64,000 nt of DNA, taken from Aradus depressus (lineage: Eukaryota; Arthropoda; Insecta; Hemiptera; Aradidae). Of this stretch, positions 1 through 9,926 are shown piece after piece. The DNA is taken from the NCBI GenBank assembly GCA_963662175.1, contig OY759222.1, positions 18,052,222 through 18,116,221 of the forward strand, written 5' to 3'. A model generated the notes under the pieces. It did not search any database. It was not told where the DNA came from and saw only the letters and a list, made by a program, of their open reading frames with translations. Position numbers and translations under genes: made by a program. Within the stretch, counting starts at the first letter, position 1, and each line of letters opens with the position of its first letter.

Positions 1-535
1 AAGCTGGGTGCTGAAGGTACGAGGTGAACTTCTTTATTTAAATAAGTATTCTTACACTAAGGAGGTCAAGCTTTGCTCCATGTGTAATAACAAGCAAGAT
101 GAAGATGTGTTTCACTTTATTGCCGTATGTCCCATCTTAAAAGAATTTCGTCTCATCTATTTTAGTAAAGCAGAGTTAAACTATGTTCAGTTTATTGAAT
201 ATGTAAATGGACGAAATTACAAAAGTTTAATTAACTATTGCAAAGCCGCCTGGAATTATAGATTTGAGCTGGTTTCAGAGTTTAATTATTAGTGATATAT
301 AAACAGCAAGATGTTTTTTTTATTTTTATTTTTTGTTAGTTTTTTTTTAAAGGATCATTTAAGTTAATTTTGTAAATTACTGCATTTGTATTTGTATTTG
401 GATTATATGTGTGAGTAGAAATAGAAGAGATAACCCCTCAGACGATCAATTTGACCATGAGTATTGTCGGTCAATATTATTATTATTAATGTACATTTGT
501 AAAAATAAAAATAAATAAAGACTATTATTATTATA
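1..535 (+). mobile_element. 3' end of a non-LTR retrotransposon (family N1)
   Basis: The block starts inside a coding region open to the window edge, continues through an AT-rich 3' UTR and ends with AATAAAG followed by a short (ATT)n tail at about 511-535. That ending matches the minus-strand element at 53132-54225 (AATAAAGACT plus a trinucleotide tail), so both appear to be one family. The 5' part lies outside the window. Confidence 0.7.
8..292 (+). CDS. C-terminal zinc-knuckle segment of a non-LTR retrotransposon polyprotein (partial)
   Basis: This is the last ~94 codons of an ORF that is open to the left window edge, so the listed start is only the first possible in-frame initiator and not a true start. 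A CxxC-x(9)-H-x(4)-C pattern (LCSMC ... FHFIAVC) is the cysteine-histidine knuckle common at the C-terminus of non-LTR reverse transcriptase proteins. The RGELLYL motif just before it recurs in the related element at 53.1-54.2 kb. No reverse transcriptase domain is visible here. In a complete element this segment would help bind template RNA during target-primed reverse transcription. It may be a dead 5'-truncated copy; the upstream sequence would decide. Confidence 0.65.
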   Translation: MLKVRGELLYLNKYSYTKEVKLCSMCNNKQDEDVFHFIAVCPILKEFRLIYFSKAELNYVQFIEYVNGRNYKSLINYCKAAWNYRFELVSEFNY

Positions 536-540
536 GCGGG

Positions 541-914
541 GTCTATAGCAGGTATACCCCAATTCTGGAAACTTCATCACTCTCAAACAATCACAATACT
601 TCAAACAAAAACACGCATAGGTGACATCACATTAACTAGACTCAATCTTCAGCAAACACAGAGTTTCAAATTAATTAATTATTTATTGCATAACTATTAA
701 GAGAAATTAAAAAATAAAATAAAATTGCATAAATATTATTAAAAAAACAATAATAACGTTCAAATGTATCTCCATAATAAATAATAAAAAAGTCCATGGA
801 AATGATCAAAATATTGCGAGAAATATTAATAAAGTTGAAATAGAAAGAATAAAGATATGATGATAAGAAAGAGAAACAAAAAAAAAAAAATATATATATA
901 ACATTTAAATAAAT
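541..914. other. AT-rich stretch, no gene recognised
   Basis: Low-complexity AT-rich sequence with A-runs and a short (TA)n at about 890-900. A possible decayed ORF around 565-700 has no diagnostic motif. Nothing firm can be annotated. Confidence 0.5.
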
Positions 915-1336
915 TGATAATATATAATTATAATGTATATATCAGGCCGAACCCTGAGCCTAAAAGATGTATTTCTTAAAGGCTAATAAAGAATTGAATA
1001 ATATATAATTATAATGTATATATCAGGCCGAACCCTGAGCCTAAAAGATGTATTTCTTAAAGGCTAATAAAGAATTGAATAATATATAATTATAATGTAT
1101 ATATCAGGCCGAACCCTGAGCCTAAAAGATGTATTTCTTAAAGGCTAATAAAGAATTGAATAATATATAATTATAATGTATATATCAGGCCGAACCCTGA
1201 GCCTAAAAGATGTATTTCTTAAAGGCTAATAAAGAATTGAATAATATATAATTATAATGTATATATCAGGCCGAACCCTGAGCCTAAAAGATGTATTTCT
1301 TAAAGGCTAATAAAGAATTGAATAATATATAATTAA
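915..1336 (+). repeat. 81-bp tandem repeat, five copies, each with an AATAAAG
   Basis: The landmark ATCAGGCCGAACCCTGAGCC recurs at 941, 1022, 1103 and onward, giving an exact 81-bp period with almost no divergence between copies. Each unit holds GGCTAATAAAGAATTGAATAA, which looks like a polyadenylation signal plus the tail of a retrotransposon 3' UTR, and then an AT-rich spacer. The near identity suggests recent expansion. Confidence 0.9.
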
Positions 1337-1870
1337 TTTCAAACATTTTTGAAGAGTTTTAATTGAATGAAAAGGTTTTTTTATTTTTTGTCTTCGATTT
1401 TCTCTTTACTTTGCCTCTTTTATCATGACCAGGCATGATTTTTATACATCATGACATAATATTGATGCAACAAGCATAAGTGTCTTCACGCATGCGCCGC
1501 TCATAATCTTATATGGGGGCTACACAATGCGCTCTCGACGTATAAAAATGGGATTAATTTCTATTATCTGCGCTCTGGCCGTAGATGGCCGGATTTATTA
1601 TGACATCCCAGAGCGGTAATGTACATTCTGTTAATTTACAACTAAATGGTGTAATTTACAACCTACCTACATCTCCTTTCTTGAATGGATTCTACAACTG
1701 GTGAGTGTCAGACACTTCTCGCCATAAATTAACCGTCGTCATCGATAATCCTACATCGGAAATGCTAGTGACTACGGAATATTTTTAAAAATTGCCGACC
1801 TAATGAATGGATCTATGAAGTTTCCAAAATATCACCAAAACGCAAGAGTTCTTCTAATGTCTGTGTGTGT
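1337..1870. other. Unassigned sequence left of the Harbinger element
   Basis: No coding signal or recognisable repeat apart from short A/T runs. The ORF at 1803-2000 overlaps the Harbinger left inverted repeat and is not credible as a gene. Confidence 0.4.
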
Positions 1871-2464
1871 CCAACCTCACATTAGGCAATTCCGAAGAGA
1901 CGCGACGGATACTCAAGTATCATCAATTTCAGTTGCCTGTGGATATGATATCCGTAGGAAACTTTTTTTCCTCACACAGAGGAAAATGTGCAACAACTAG
2001 GATCTCTTCAGTCTCCATCTAGCCGTGGCGAGAAGCTGAGTTGTTCACCATGTCAAGTGAAGATTCTTCAAGTGATGAAGATATCGTTGTGTCTTATTAT
2101 TATTATTATAGAAAAAGGAAAATCCGAAGATTATGGCGCCATCCTTACATCGAAAGGAATGTTAACTTCAGATTATTTGTTGGTGCTAAAGAGCTGGAAA
2201 AGTCGGATTTCAAGTTCGTAGCATTCTACCGAATAACAAAAGAATCATTCCTACACTTGATTGACATTGTTTCTCCATCCATAAGACAGAGGAACACACA
2301 AATGCGGGAATGTGTGAGTGCAGAAGAAGAATTTCACTCACAAATTTTATATTGAACACGTGTTCACCAGCCATTTCAACAGGCGACGCAGGAGACTTCT
2401 AAGATACCCTCAAGATATTTGAGTATTCGTCGCGTCTTTTCGGAATTGCCTAATGTGAGGTTGG
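1871..2464 (+). mobile_element. Internally deleted PIF/Harbinger-type DNA transposon
   Basis: Terminal inverted repeats of about 50 bp bracket the element: CCAACCTCACATTAGGCAAT at 1871 and its reverse complement ending at 2464, with the match continuing through the CGACGCGTCT region and the ACTCAA motif. Inside is the N-terminal part of a Harbinger-type nuclease. At about 594 bp it is far shorter than an autonomous element, so it is a deletion derivative. A TTA lies at the right edge, but a matching 3-bp duplication on the left is not clear. Confidence 0.8.
2050..2355 (+). pseudogene. Harbinger-type (HARBI1-like) transposase, N-terminal fragment
   Basis: ATG at 2050 opens an acidic start (SSEDSSSDED) followed by the arrangement typical of PIF/Harbinger nuclease N-termini: a basic RRLWRHP motif, a stretch of FRLFV type, then FYRITKESFLHLIDIVSP and a polar Q-RNTQMRECVSAEE segment. 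In complete proteins the next segment leads to the DDE catalytic domain, which is absent here because the ORF stops at 2355 and the right inverted repeat follows at once. The product, if made, could not catalyse transposition. It lies centrally between the element's inverted repeats. Family assignment is from motif recognition. Confidence 0.75.
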
Positions 2465-2465
2465 C

Positions 2466-2640
2466 CTAACTCCCGATAGAATAAATGTATCAACACGAAA
2501 TTTTATATGTGTATATAGAACCTTCTAAAGGAAACATCTATTAATTTTCAGCGCAATCAGCCGAAAGGGAGGGGGGAACAACTCAAAAATCCCAATAACT
2601 ACCAACGTAATGAATGTATGGACGAAGTTTCCAAAATATC
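2466..2640 (-). repeat. Dispersed family A fragment
   Basis: Carries family A landmarks in reverse orientation: CTCCCGATAGAATAAATGTAT, a TTTTCAGCGCAATCAGCCGA segment and an AATAACTACCAACGTAATGAA module. It is truncated on both sides. See the near-complete copy at 59740-60380. Confidence 0.6.
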
Positions 2641-3022
2641 ACAAAAAAGCAGGCATACATTGTATAAGAGTTTCATTCTGAATCTTCAAGCCCTGAACAG
2701 AACGAGGTTCAACAAATGTGTTGCATAGCTAATGTCTCAACTTTGTCACACTATTTACCGGTTTGAATCTGACTCTATAGTAACTTTTGCATTATTCCAC
2801 TCTCTGCTTCAGTTGGTGTGGGGAAGTGTTTTGCATATGTTTGTATATGTAGAAGCTTGGGAGCATGTAACTATTTGTACAAATGTCAACTTGTAACAAG
2901 ATTGGGCTATTTGTTAGCCAATAAGCGGCTTATCCTCGCTTTCTTAATTTTAATATGCGTTTGTAGACAGCTGAAGTGTAAGAGACAAAATAAATAATAA
3001 CATTAAAATTATGACTTCATAA
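2641..3022. other. No gene recognised
   Basis: Unique-looking AT-rich sequence without long ORFs, inverted repeats or known repeat landmarks. Confidence 0.4.
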
Positions 3023-3023
3023 T

Positions 3024-3246
3024 TAAAGGCGCTCGTAGCTCAGAGATAGCGTGCTTGCCTATTGAGCTCAAGATCCGTTTCGAAATCCAAACGAGGCGCT
3101 TAGGTTTTTGATGTGGGAGGTGAAAAAAACTTTGTTCCTGCCAAACTTCGGATGGGACGTTAAGTTGTATGATGTCGTTAAAGACCCCTTGAATATACAT
3201 AAGTAGGCAACACATAGGACTCTCATTGCAATTTTGGGGTCCCTTT
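3024..3246 (+). mobile_element. tSINE-1, old degraded copy
   Basis: Begins GGCGCTCGTAGCTCAGAGAT, equivalent to the tRNA-like A-box region of tSINE-1. It continues with an altered B-box region, the CTTCGGATGGGACGTTAAG core, GTCGTTAAAGACCCC and AGGACTCTCATTGCA. Substitutions and deletions are many, so it is an old insertion. Confidence 0.7.
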
Positions 3247-3565
3247 ATCTCATAATTTGAGGCTATACACCGACTCACTCGTAAGTTTCTTCTCTTCCTC
3301 TAAACTTTCGATCTCTTTATTTGATGGAGTCTTACCTTATGTGTTTTCTCATATAAGGGTTACTACTACATACCCGGGTCCATCTAACGATCCAGATCTG
3401 GATTCGGAACTGTGGATCCAGGACCAGGTCTGTAATTCTGAGACCGAGTCCGGGTCTAGAACCAGATTTAGAGAGTCGGCGCCTCAAATTCAGAGATTGA
3501 AGAAGCCAATCGAAGAACAAAAACTAAAAAAAAAGAGTCCACCAAATAAAGATATCAAAGGTTTA

Positions 3566-4232
3566 GAGGGAGAGCGAAAACTTATTTATCGAAGGATCCT
3601 CAAAAAAACAAAAACGGAAAGTAAAGATCTACAAAAAAGGGAGATCATATGTTTAAAGTGAGAGCGGAAACTTACATATGAGTCGGGGTATAGGCTTAAA
3701 AGTTACAAGAAATCAAAGATTTAGAGGGAGAGCGGAAACTTACATATGAGTCGGGGTATAGGCTTAAAAGTTACAATAAATCAAAGATTTAGAGGGAGAG
3801 CGGAAACTTACATATGAGTCGGGGTATACGCTTAAAAGTTACAATAAATCAAAGATTTAGAGGGAGAGCGGAAACTTACATATGAGTCGGGGTATACGCT
3901 TAAAAGTTACAATAAATCAAAGATTTAGAGGGAGAGCGGAAACTTACATATGAGTCGGGGTGTATGCTTAAAAGTTACAATAAATCAAAGATTTAGAGGG
4001 AGAGCGGAAACTTACATATGAGTCGGGGTATATGCTTAAAAGTTACAATAAATCAAAGATTTAGAGGGAGAGCGGAAACTTACATATGAGTCGGGGTATA
4101 TGCTTAAAAGTTACAATAAATCAAAGATTTAGAGGGAGAGCGGAAACTTACATATGAGTCGGGGTATATGCTTAAAAGTTACAATAAATCAAAGATTTAG
4201 AGGGAGAGCGGAAACTTACATATGAGCGCTAA
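3566..4232 (+). repeat. 68-bp tandem repeat, about nine copies
   Basis: GCGGAAACTTACATATGAGT recurs at 3664, 3732, 3800, 3868 and onward to about 4208, giving a 68-bp period. Units differ only by a few substitutions (GTATAGG, GTATACG, GTGTATG, GTATATG), which orders them into subgroups along the array. A diverged half unit (AGAGGGAGAGCGAAAACTTA) sits at 3566. AGAGGGAGAGCG also resembles the end module of family A, so the array may have grown from a family A terminus. Confidence 0.9.
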
Positions 4233-4390
4233 AAAACTTACATGTTTTTTAGCTAATCGAGAAACTTGTGAAAATTGGTCTGGAACCGAGAACCGAGTAG
4301 CCGAAAATTCAAATACCGGGTTCTACCGACCTCCAGGCGTCAACCATCCCTAATAAAAATGTACCTACTCCTTACCTAAAATATATCTTT

Positions 4391-4811
4391 AAAAAGAGGA
4401 CATCAGCCAAAAAATCAAACATACAACGCCTTCAGTCAATACAATCCATCATACTACGCCACATTGCCAATGCACCATTTTACGTTTCCAACCTCCCATT
4501 ACATAATGACCTCAATATCCCATTTGTACCTTCTGTTATCAAGACACGATATCAAAATTTTCACGACAAACTCCATCACGCCAATCCACTTATACAAGAA
4601 TTATCTACAAACACTCTTCCCACAAATCCACCACGACGCCTCAAGCGGATATGGCAGAGGGACCTGCTCCAGGACTGGACTCCTCTTCGGTCACGTACCT
4701 CAGCAGTACAGCCACGCACCTGACACTGCTCTATTTATCACAATTGCTAATGGCAAATGTTATTATGCCGTTGTAAATATATAAATAAATAAATAAAAAA
4801 AAAAGAGGACA
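4391..4811 (+). mobile_element. 5'-truncated jockey-like retrotransposon with target-site duplication
   Basis: A 12-bp direct repeat AAAAAGAGGACA at 4391-4402 and 4800-4811 flanks a fragment that begins in coding sequence and ends in an (AAAT)n/poly-A tail. 5' truncation, an A-rich tail and a short duplication are the hallmarks of target-primed reverse transcription. Confidence 0.85.
4403..4723 (+). pseudogene. Jockey-clade reverse transcriptase C-terminal segment (5'-truncated)
   Basis: The frame starting at 4403 runs 107 codons to a TGA. It reads SAKKSNIQRLQSIQS, then ILRHIANAPFYVSN, LPLHNDLNIPFV and a RRLKRIWQRDLL motif near the end. This order (QRLQSIQ, NAP-YV-N, LH-DL-IP, RRLKR) is the C-terminal signature of jockey-type non-LTR reverse transcriptases and is shared with the copies at 9.9 kb and 55.0 kb. 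Catalytic reverse transcriptase motifs lie upstream of the truncation, so it is inactive. It lies exactly inside the 12-bp target-site duplication. Confidence 0.85.
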
Positions 4812-5261
4812 ATGAGTTAATATTGTTCCTGCTAGTGTTTGACATCGGAAACCTTCAATGTTTTGTATTAAAGAAGTGAGAAGAAAGGAAGAAAACAAAA
4901 GAAAGTAATAAAAAATATATATAAAAGAGAAGGACAAAATAACAGGAGATCTTCTTCAGCTTCGGTTACAGCAGAAATGAAAATAAAATATATTTTTGTT
5001 ATTTGGAGAAAATTACCTTCGAAATTTATTGCTGTTTCAGCTAAATTTACACCTTCAAATTAAAAAGAAGATAATAAAGAGAAAAAGAAAATCTTTATAA
5101 AAAGAAAAAAGAAAGACTTCTCCCAAAGAGATTGTGACACAGTTTGTTTTTTGTTTTTCTTTAGACAGTAAATTTTATTTATTTTTATTTTTTCCTTAAT
5201 TTTGATTGTTTTATAAGAAACTTTAAAATAAATCTATTCTGTTAAATTTGTTAAACACTCC
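4812..5261. other. AT-rich stretch, no gene recognised
   Basis: A/T-rich sequence with A- and T-runs; no coding segment or structured repeat was seen. Confidence 0.4.
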
Positions 5262-6080
5262 TCTGATAAATTCTGCAGATCCGTTTTACATGACACATTC
5301 ATTACATCGGCAGTTATTAGAGGGTTTTGAGTTGAGCCTCCTCTTACTTCGGCAGATTCCGTTAGGGGAATGAAAAACATGAAATTCTGGTGAAAACATA
5401 ACTATTTCTATATAACACTTCTTACAGCATTGGAAGTAAAAAAAATGTCGGTGAATCAGCGCGAATTAATTACTACGTTTTCCCTCATCGGTAGTTATTA
5501 GGATATTGGAACAAAGCCCCACTCTAATCCCCACCCCTTTCGGCCAATTTGACTGAAAATCAAATGATGTCGTCCTAATGGGGTTTTGGGTAAACATATG
5601 AAATTTTGCATCGATTCATTCATTACAACGGCAGTTATTACAGTTTTTATGGCAAGCCTTCCCAATATGTTATGTATGACCTTATTGGGTTTTGACTTCA
5701 AATATGAAATTTCATGACGATACATTCATTACAACGGCAGTTATTACAGTTTTTGTGGCAAGCCTTCCCAATATGACAGGTTATGTATGTCCTTATTGGG
5801 TTTTGACTTCAAATATGAAATTTCATGACGATACATTCATTACAACGTCAGTTATTACAGTTTTTGTGGCAAGCCTTCCCAATATGACAGGTTATGTATG
5901 TCCTTAATGGGTTTTGACTTCAAATATGAAATTTCATGACGATACCTTCATTACAACGGCTATTAGAGTTAAGCCTCCTCCCTAATCCCCCTTCCCTTTG
6001 GCCGATTTGGCTGAAAAACGATAGGTGTTGTCCAACACCTCCAAAACACAGGACATGAGGCCTGTTCAGTCTCGTTACTA
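5262..6080 (+). repeat. Dispersed family A, composite copy
   Basis: Contains repeated family A modules: CATTCATTACATCGGCAGTT, a pyrimidine-rich run, a GGCCRATTTGRCTGAAAA-like segment, then GTCGTCCTAATGGGGTTTTG. The GTGAATCAGCGCGAATTAAT end appears at about 5453, in the middle, so this is at least two copies or a rearranged one. A three-unit tandem expansion sits inside it. Confidence 0.6.
5617..5955 (+). repeat. About 111-bp tandem repeat, three units, inside family A
   Basis: CATTACAACGGCAGTTATTA recurs at 5621, 5727, 5838 and 5949, spacings 106, 111 and 111 bp. Each unit runs through CAAGCCTTCCCAATATGACA and a TTGGGTTTTGACTTCAAATA module. This looks like local amplification of one family A module. 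Confidence 0.85.
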
Positions 6081-6429
6081 CATCATATCCAAAAAAGTAG
6101 AAAGATACATTGGAGAGTATAGAAATTAAATTGGAAAGGAGGAAGAGAGAGTCCCCCCTCCTCAACTCTAGAGAGGGGATGGGAGGTTTGTCCAGTCTCA
6201 TGTACTCCGTTCTCCCTGTTGTGACTCAGATGGTGGACAGGAATAACTCGTCTGTCCCCATCCATGATTTATTTATTGTTTTTTTGATTTATATTTGTTT
6301 TATTTATTTATTTTTATTATAAAATTATTTAGTTTTCATTTAAATATTTTTTTAAATTTTTTATCAGGTATGGTTATTTCAAAATGTTTTAACTTTTTAC
6401 AATGTATGTATAAATATTTATCTTTGTTG

Positions 6430-6605
6430 CCTTTATATTATATTAAGGATGGTTTCTTTTGTAGACTGCCCGATGATGAGGGAATCCTCGAAAGCCGGCT
6501 AGCTACTTCTATTAAAAATCTGTGAGAGGTCATACTATATTTTATTTGACAACCTGTGAAATAATCACTTCTCACTACATCAGCCATCTTCATATTATAG
6601 GTGTT
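6430..6605 (+). repeat. Repeat unit with TGATGATG-stem-GAAA motif (family H)
   Basis: The core at 6466-6503 reads CCGATGATGAGG, a short loop, CCTCGAAAGCCGGCTAGC, followed by GAGAGGTCATACTATATTTT and AACCTGTGAAATAATCACTT. The same arrangement recurs at 14.57, 16.8 (reverse) and 29.13 kb. A small hairpin between GATGATG and GAAA is conserved while its bases vary. Confidence 0.65.
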
Positions 6606-6775
6606 GTCTGTATGGGGTCTGGTCGTACATATATGTGTCCAATATATTCATTCTATCGGGAGTTATCGTGTTCTCAGACACAAACAGACAGAATTTTCTT
6701 TTTTCATATTTGATATCTCAAGTTTGAAAAACTCCGTATCGAATTTTTGATTACTTCTTTTATACTTCGTGTAGC
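6606..6775 (+). repeat. Dispersed family A, hairpin end
   Basis: Contains CTATCGGGAGTTATCGTGTT, CAGACACAAACAGACAGAAT and a terminal TACTTCTTTTATACTTCGTG region, matching one end of family A. Confidence 0.6.
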
Positions 6776-7879
6776 TCAGCTAGCTCAATCAATAATCATC
6801 TAGCTTTACACAGTTTCAGTATGCATGGACTTGTACTGAGTATTATGGATGGGTCCCCGTTTCAGGTTATTACACAGCAATACTAACCGCTCCACCAGTC
6901 TGAGCTACTCATGGTAAATCAGGCGCTAAGAGCCGTCAGAGACTGGAGGTGGACGTGTACCTCTTGATGGATGGCTGTTCGTGTTATTACCAGAAGTGTT
7001 GAGGTTCTGACATCCCCCATCCTTCATACCTCCTCCTAGATGGCTACCATCTTGTAGCAACCTTTTTTTTCTCAGGCATACTTCAATATAGGCGAGCGAT
7101 CTCCCGCCCCACTCGTCTTACCATGATTTTGTGGAATTTAATTTTTGGAAAGCAAAATGGAAAGAAGAGTTATAGGGGAAGTTGTATAATCTATCAGAAA
7201 TTCAATGCGGAGTTTTCCCATCGGTCTCTCCTGATTTCAAGAATGAAAAAAAACATTAAGACGTAGTTAAGGTCCATGCCGTAGATTTTCCGTGAAAACG
7301 TCGAGATATAATCATTTTTCATTTTCTTTTCGATGCTGCCGTAGCTCTTGCATTTGCTCGGCACTAGACTTTTTAGGTTTTTTAAATTCCTTTTGATGCG
7401 AGTTTTCCTCTGATTTGCGTTTTCTATAATCTTTAATTTTTTTGCAATTTTAAATTTAATACCGATTTTTACATATATTTTGGAGAATATTTTTATTGTT
7501 TCACTTTGAGTCCTAGTAGTGCTCCTCAAGCTCTTTACAATGACACTCGAATCAAAGTCCTATCTAAACGCGTTATCATGCTACACTAATTTCTAATTTT
7601 ACACAACGCTAATTCGCAACAATCATTCGCCGGCGCCCACACTAGCCCAATAACGTCACAGGCAAAACAAACACTGCACAACAAACACGTACAGACATGC
7701 TCTATCTACTGAGAACTCAACCATTGTTATCGCATTATTAGTCTCGTAGTTATTATCTATTGAAATCTGACGGTATTTTGTAACACAAGAAAGTTTGACC
7801 GGCTATCACTGTACTTAACGAGCGAATAGACGTATTCACGTCAAAAAACAACAATGCCTGTGTGTGTGTCGGTCAGTGA
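6776..7879. other. No gene recognised
   Basis: A minus-strand ORF of 111 codons (7194-7529) is lysine-rich and low-complexity without a recognisable motif. The 7530-7870 part is less AT-rich and unlike its neighbours, but no inverted or direct repeats define it. Confidence 0.35.
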
Positions 7880-8246
7880 ACACAATAATTCCCGAACGTA
7901 TAGACACAAAATTTTGTACTTGTATCCAGAACCTTTTGAAGACGACACATATTAATTTTTAGCGGAATCAAAAGGGGAGGGGGGATTAGAGTGGGCCTGG
8001 TAAAAATCCTAATAAATGCCGATGTAGTGAATCTATATTGAAATTGTATATTTTCATTCAAAACTCCATAAGGCACCTATTGATATTTTGACGAAGGGAG
8101 GAACCAGAGACTCGATTCAAATAATCTAATAACTGCTGATATAATGAATGTATCTATACAAAATGGCTGATTGGCTTTGGAGGAAGAGCGAAAAATTAAT
8201 TTATTAATTCGTGCTGGGGAAGTAGATAGCCGGAGATTCATCGACT
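7880..8246 (-). repeat. Dispersed family A, reverse copy
   Basis: Reverse-oriented landmarks (AATTCCCGAACGTATAGACA, GTATCCAGAACC, GACGACACATATTAA, GGAATCAAAAGGGGAGGGGG) lead to the conserved end GAGCGAAAAATTAATTTATT and TTCGTGCTGGGGAAGT. It is followed head-to-head by a forward copy. Confidence 0.65.
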
Positions 8247-8257
8247 ATATATCATTC

Positions 8258-8640
8258 TGTGTATTCATTAAATACATTCATTATATGGGCAGTTATTGGG
8301 ATTTTTGAGTAGAGCCCACCCCTCTTCTATCACCCCTTGATCCCCTATCTTCTCCTTTGGCTGATACCGATGAAAATTAATAGATTTAGTCCTCTTAGGA
8401 CTTTCATTTTGCATTACAACGGCAGTTATTAAAGTTTTTGTGTTAAGCCTTTTGTTATCCCCTTCTCTTTGGCCGATTTGACTGAAAATTAATATCCTAT
8501 CAAGAGTTATCTATGTTCACAGACACACAGATTTTTTTTTTTTTTTCGAATCAGGAGATGGGAAGAAATTGAATTTTTGTTGAAAACTCTTATTTTTGAT
8601 CAATTACTTCCCCTATTCTTCGTATAGCCGGGGATTTAAA
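8258..8640 (+). repeat. Dispersed family A, forward copy
   Basis: Holds two GGCAGTTATT modules (about 8299 and 8420), GGCCGATTTGACTGAAAATT, the CAAGAGTTATCTATGTTCAC segment and the end ACTTCCCCTATTCTTCGTAT followed by AGCCGGGG. Confidence 0.65.
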
Positions 8641-8689
8641 AAATAAATAGTAATAATATATGACTAAGATTAATGATAAATAGAGTAAA

Positions 8690-9412
8690 ATCGTGGGTTC
8701 GGAACCCGACCTAGGCCCTTAGTTTATTTTATCTGGGAGGTAAAATAAACTTAAGCCCGCCGCACAGTGTGAAATTTTGATTTGAGCCCCCGCTCAATTT
8801 TTGATCAATTTGGAAGAAAGTAGATTCAAAATAATTGTGAAAGCTGGCTTTTTATCAGATAACTGCGGGTTTCACAATAAAGAATTTTAATTTTAATTTT
8901 TTTTTAATTTGGACCATTTTAGGCCAAAACAACAACATTAGGACCACTTTTGGCTAAAATAGATATTGAATTCGTAATCAGCGACCCAATAAAACATAAA
9001 AAATTTCGCGGGTTTTTGGCAGCTGTCAATTAGCATATAATATCTTGATTGTGAAACCCGCAGTTACCTGATAAAAAGCCAGCTTTCACAAATATTTTGC
9101 ACCTAGTTTCATCCAAATAGATCAAAAATTGAGCGGGGGCTCAAATTTTGAAAATCAAAACATAAATTTCACACTGTGCGCCGTCCTTCGGATGGGACGC
9201 TAAGCGATGGTCCCGAGCCTGTACAATGTCAGGTACTCGTTAAAGACCCCTGGCCTAGGTGAATAAAAATTTAGGGTAGGCAAAATTTAGGACTCCCACA
9301 GTAGAGTCGGGCTCATGTCCACCAGAGTGACAAAAAGAGCGCTCTGGTAGTAGGATATGACCTCGTATTTAAAGCCCGGGCATGAGTCATAAAATCTAAC
9401 CTATATAGAGTA
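8690..9412 (+). mobile_element. tSINE-1 copy split by an inserted 416-bp element
   Basis: The left part begins near the B box (CGTGGGTTCGGAACCCGACC) and runs to AACTTAAGCCCGCCG at 8762. The right part resumes with CGCCGTCCTTCGGATGGGAC at 9179 and ends AGTCATAAAATCTAACCTA. Removing the insert and one CGCCG restores a normal SINE core. It lacks its 5' A-box portion. Confidence 0.88.
8763..9178. mobile_element. 416-bp foldback element with CACAGTG ends (Transib-like, non-autonomous)
   Basis: The element begins CACAGTGTGAAAT and ends ATTTCACACTGTG, with identical 5-bp flanks CGCCG at 8758-8762 and 9179-9183. Inverted arms of roughly 120-130 bp share GAGCCCCCGCTCAATTTTTG and GTGAAAGCTGGCTTTTTATC, then CTGCGGGTTTCACAAT. 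The centre (about 8885-9045) is non-coding. Transib transposons are known for CACWRTG termini and GC-rich 5-bp target duplications; CACAGTG is also the heptamer of vertebrate V(D)J recombination signals. No nonamer at 12- or 23-bp spacing is evident. The superfamily is inferred from ends and duplication only. Confidence 0.75.
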
Positions 9413-9571
9413 AAATTTATTCGAACAACACAACTCACTAAACCTCACTTTCTCTTCGACAAAATTGAGCAACAATTTTAGCAAAAGTGTTTTTTACTTA
9501 TGAACTTAGGAAACCTAATATGCAATTTTAAGCCGACGTAATCATTCAATGGAAAGTTATTAAAGTTTCAA

Positions 9572-9592
9572 CCCCCCCCCCCCCCCCCCCCC
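9572..9592 (+). repeat. Poly-C tract, 21 bp
   Basis: Uninterrupted run of C followed by TTCCCCACTC. It sits in a family A pyrimidine-rich segment. Confidence 0.9.
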
Positions 9593-9926
9593 TTCCCCAC
9601 TCTTCAAAACCCACCCCTTCCTTTGGTTGAGTTATCAGAAAGTTGTTACGTATCTTATTAATTAAAATATTCAGAAGAACAGTTAACACCGAACTTTTGA
9701 CAGACTATAGAACTTTCTCAACGTTACAAACAGCAGAGGAGAAAAAAAGTTATCGGGGTTAGCAAAGAATGAATCACCGGCAATGTACGTCCCCAGAACG
9801 AATCAATCAATTAACTTTTTGCTCCCCCTCCAAAAGCAGACGATCGTTTACGCTAATATTCAATAGCTGACTTAAATAGGGGCTCCTAAATCCTCATACC
9901 AAATTTTATATAGTTAAATTCATTCA

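Noticed and set aside
8763..8800. Full recombination signal with nonamer next to CACAGTG
   Set aside because: No ACAAAAACC-like nonamer at 12- or 23-bp spacing at either end; only the heptamer and duplication support the Transib comparison.
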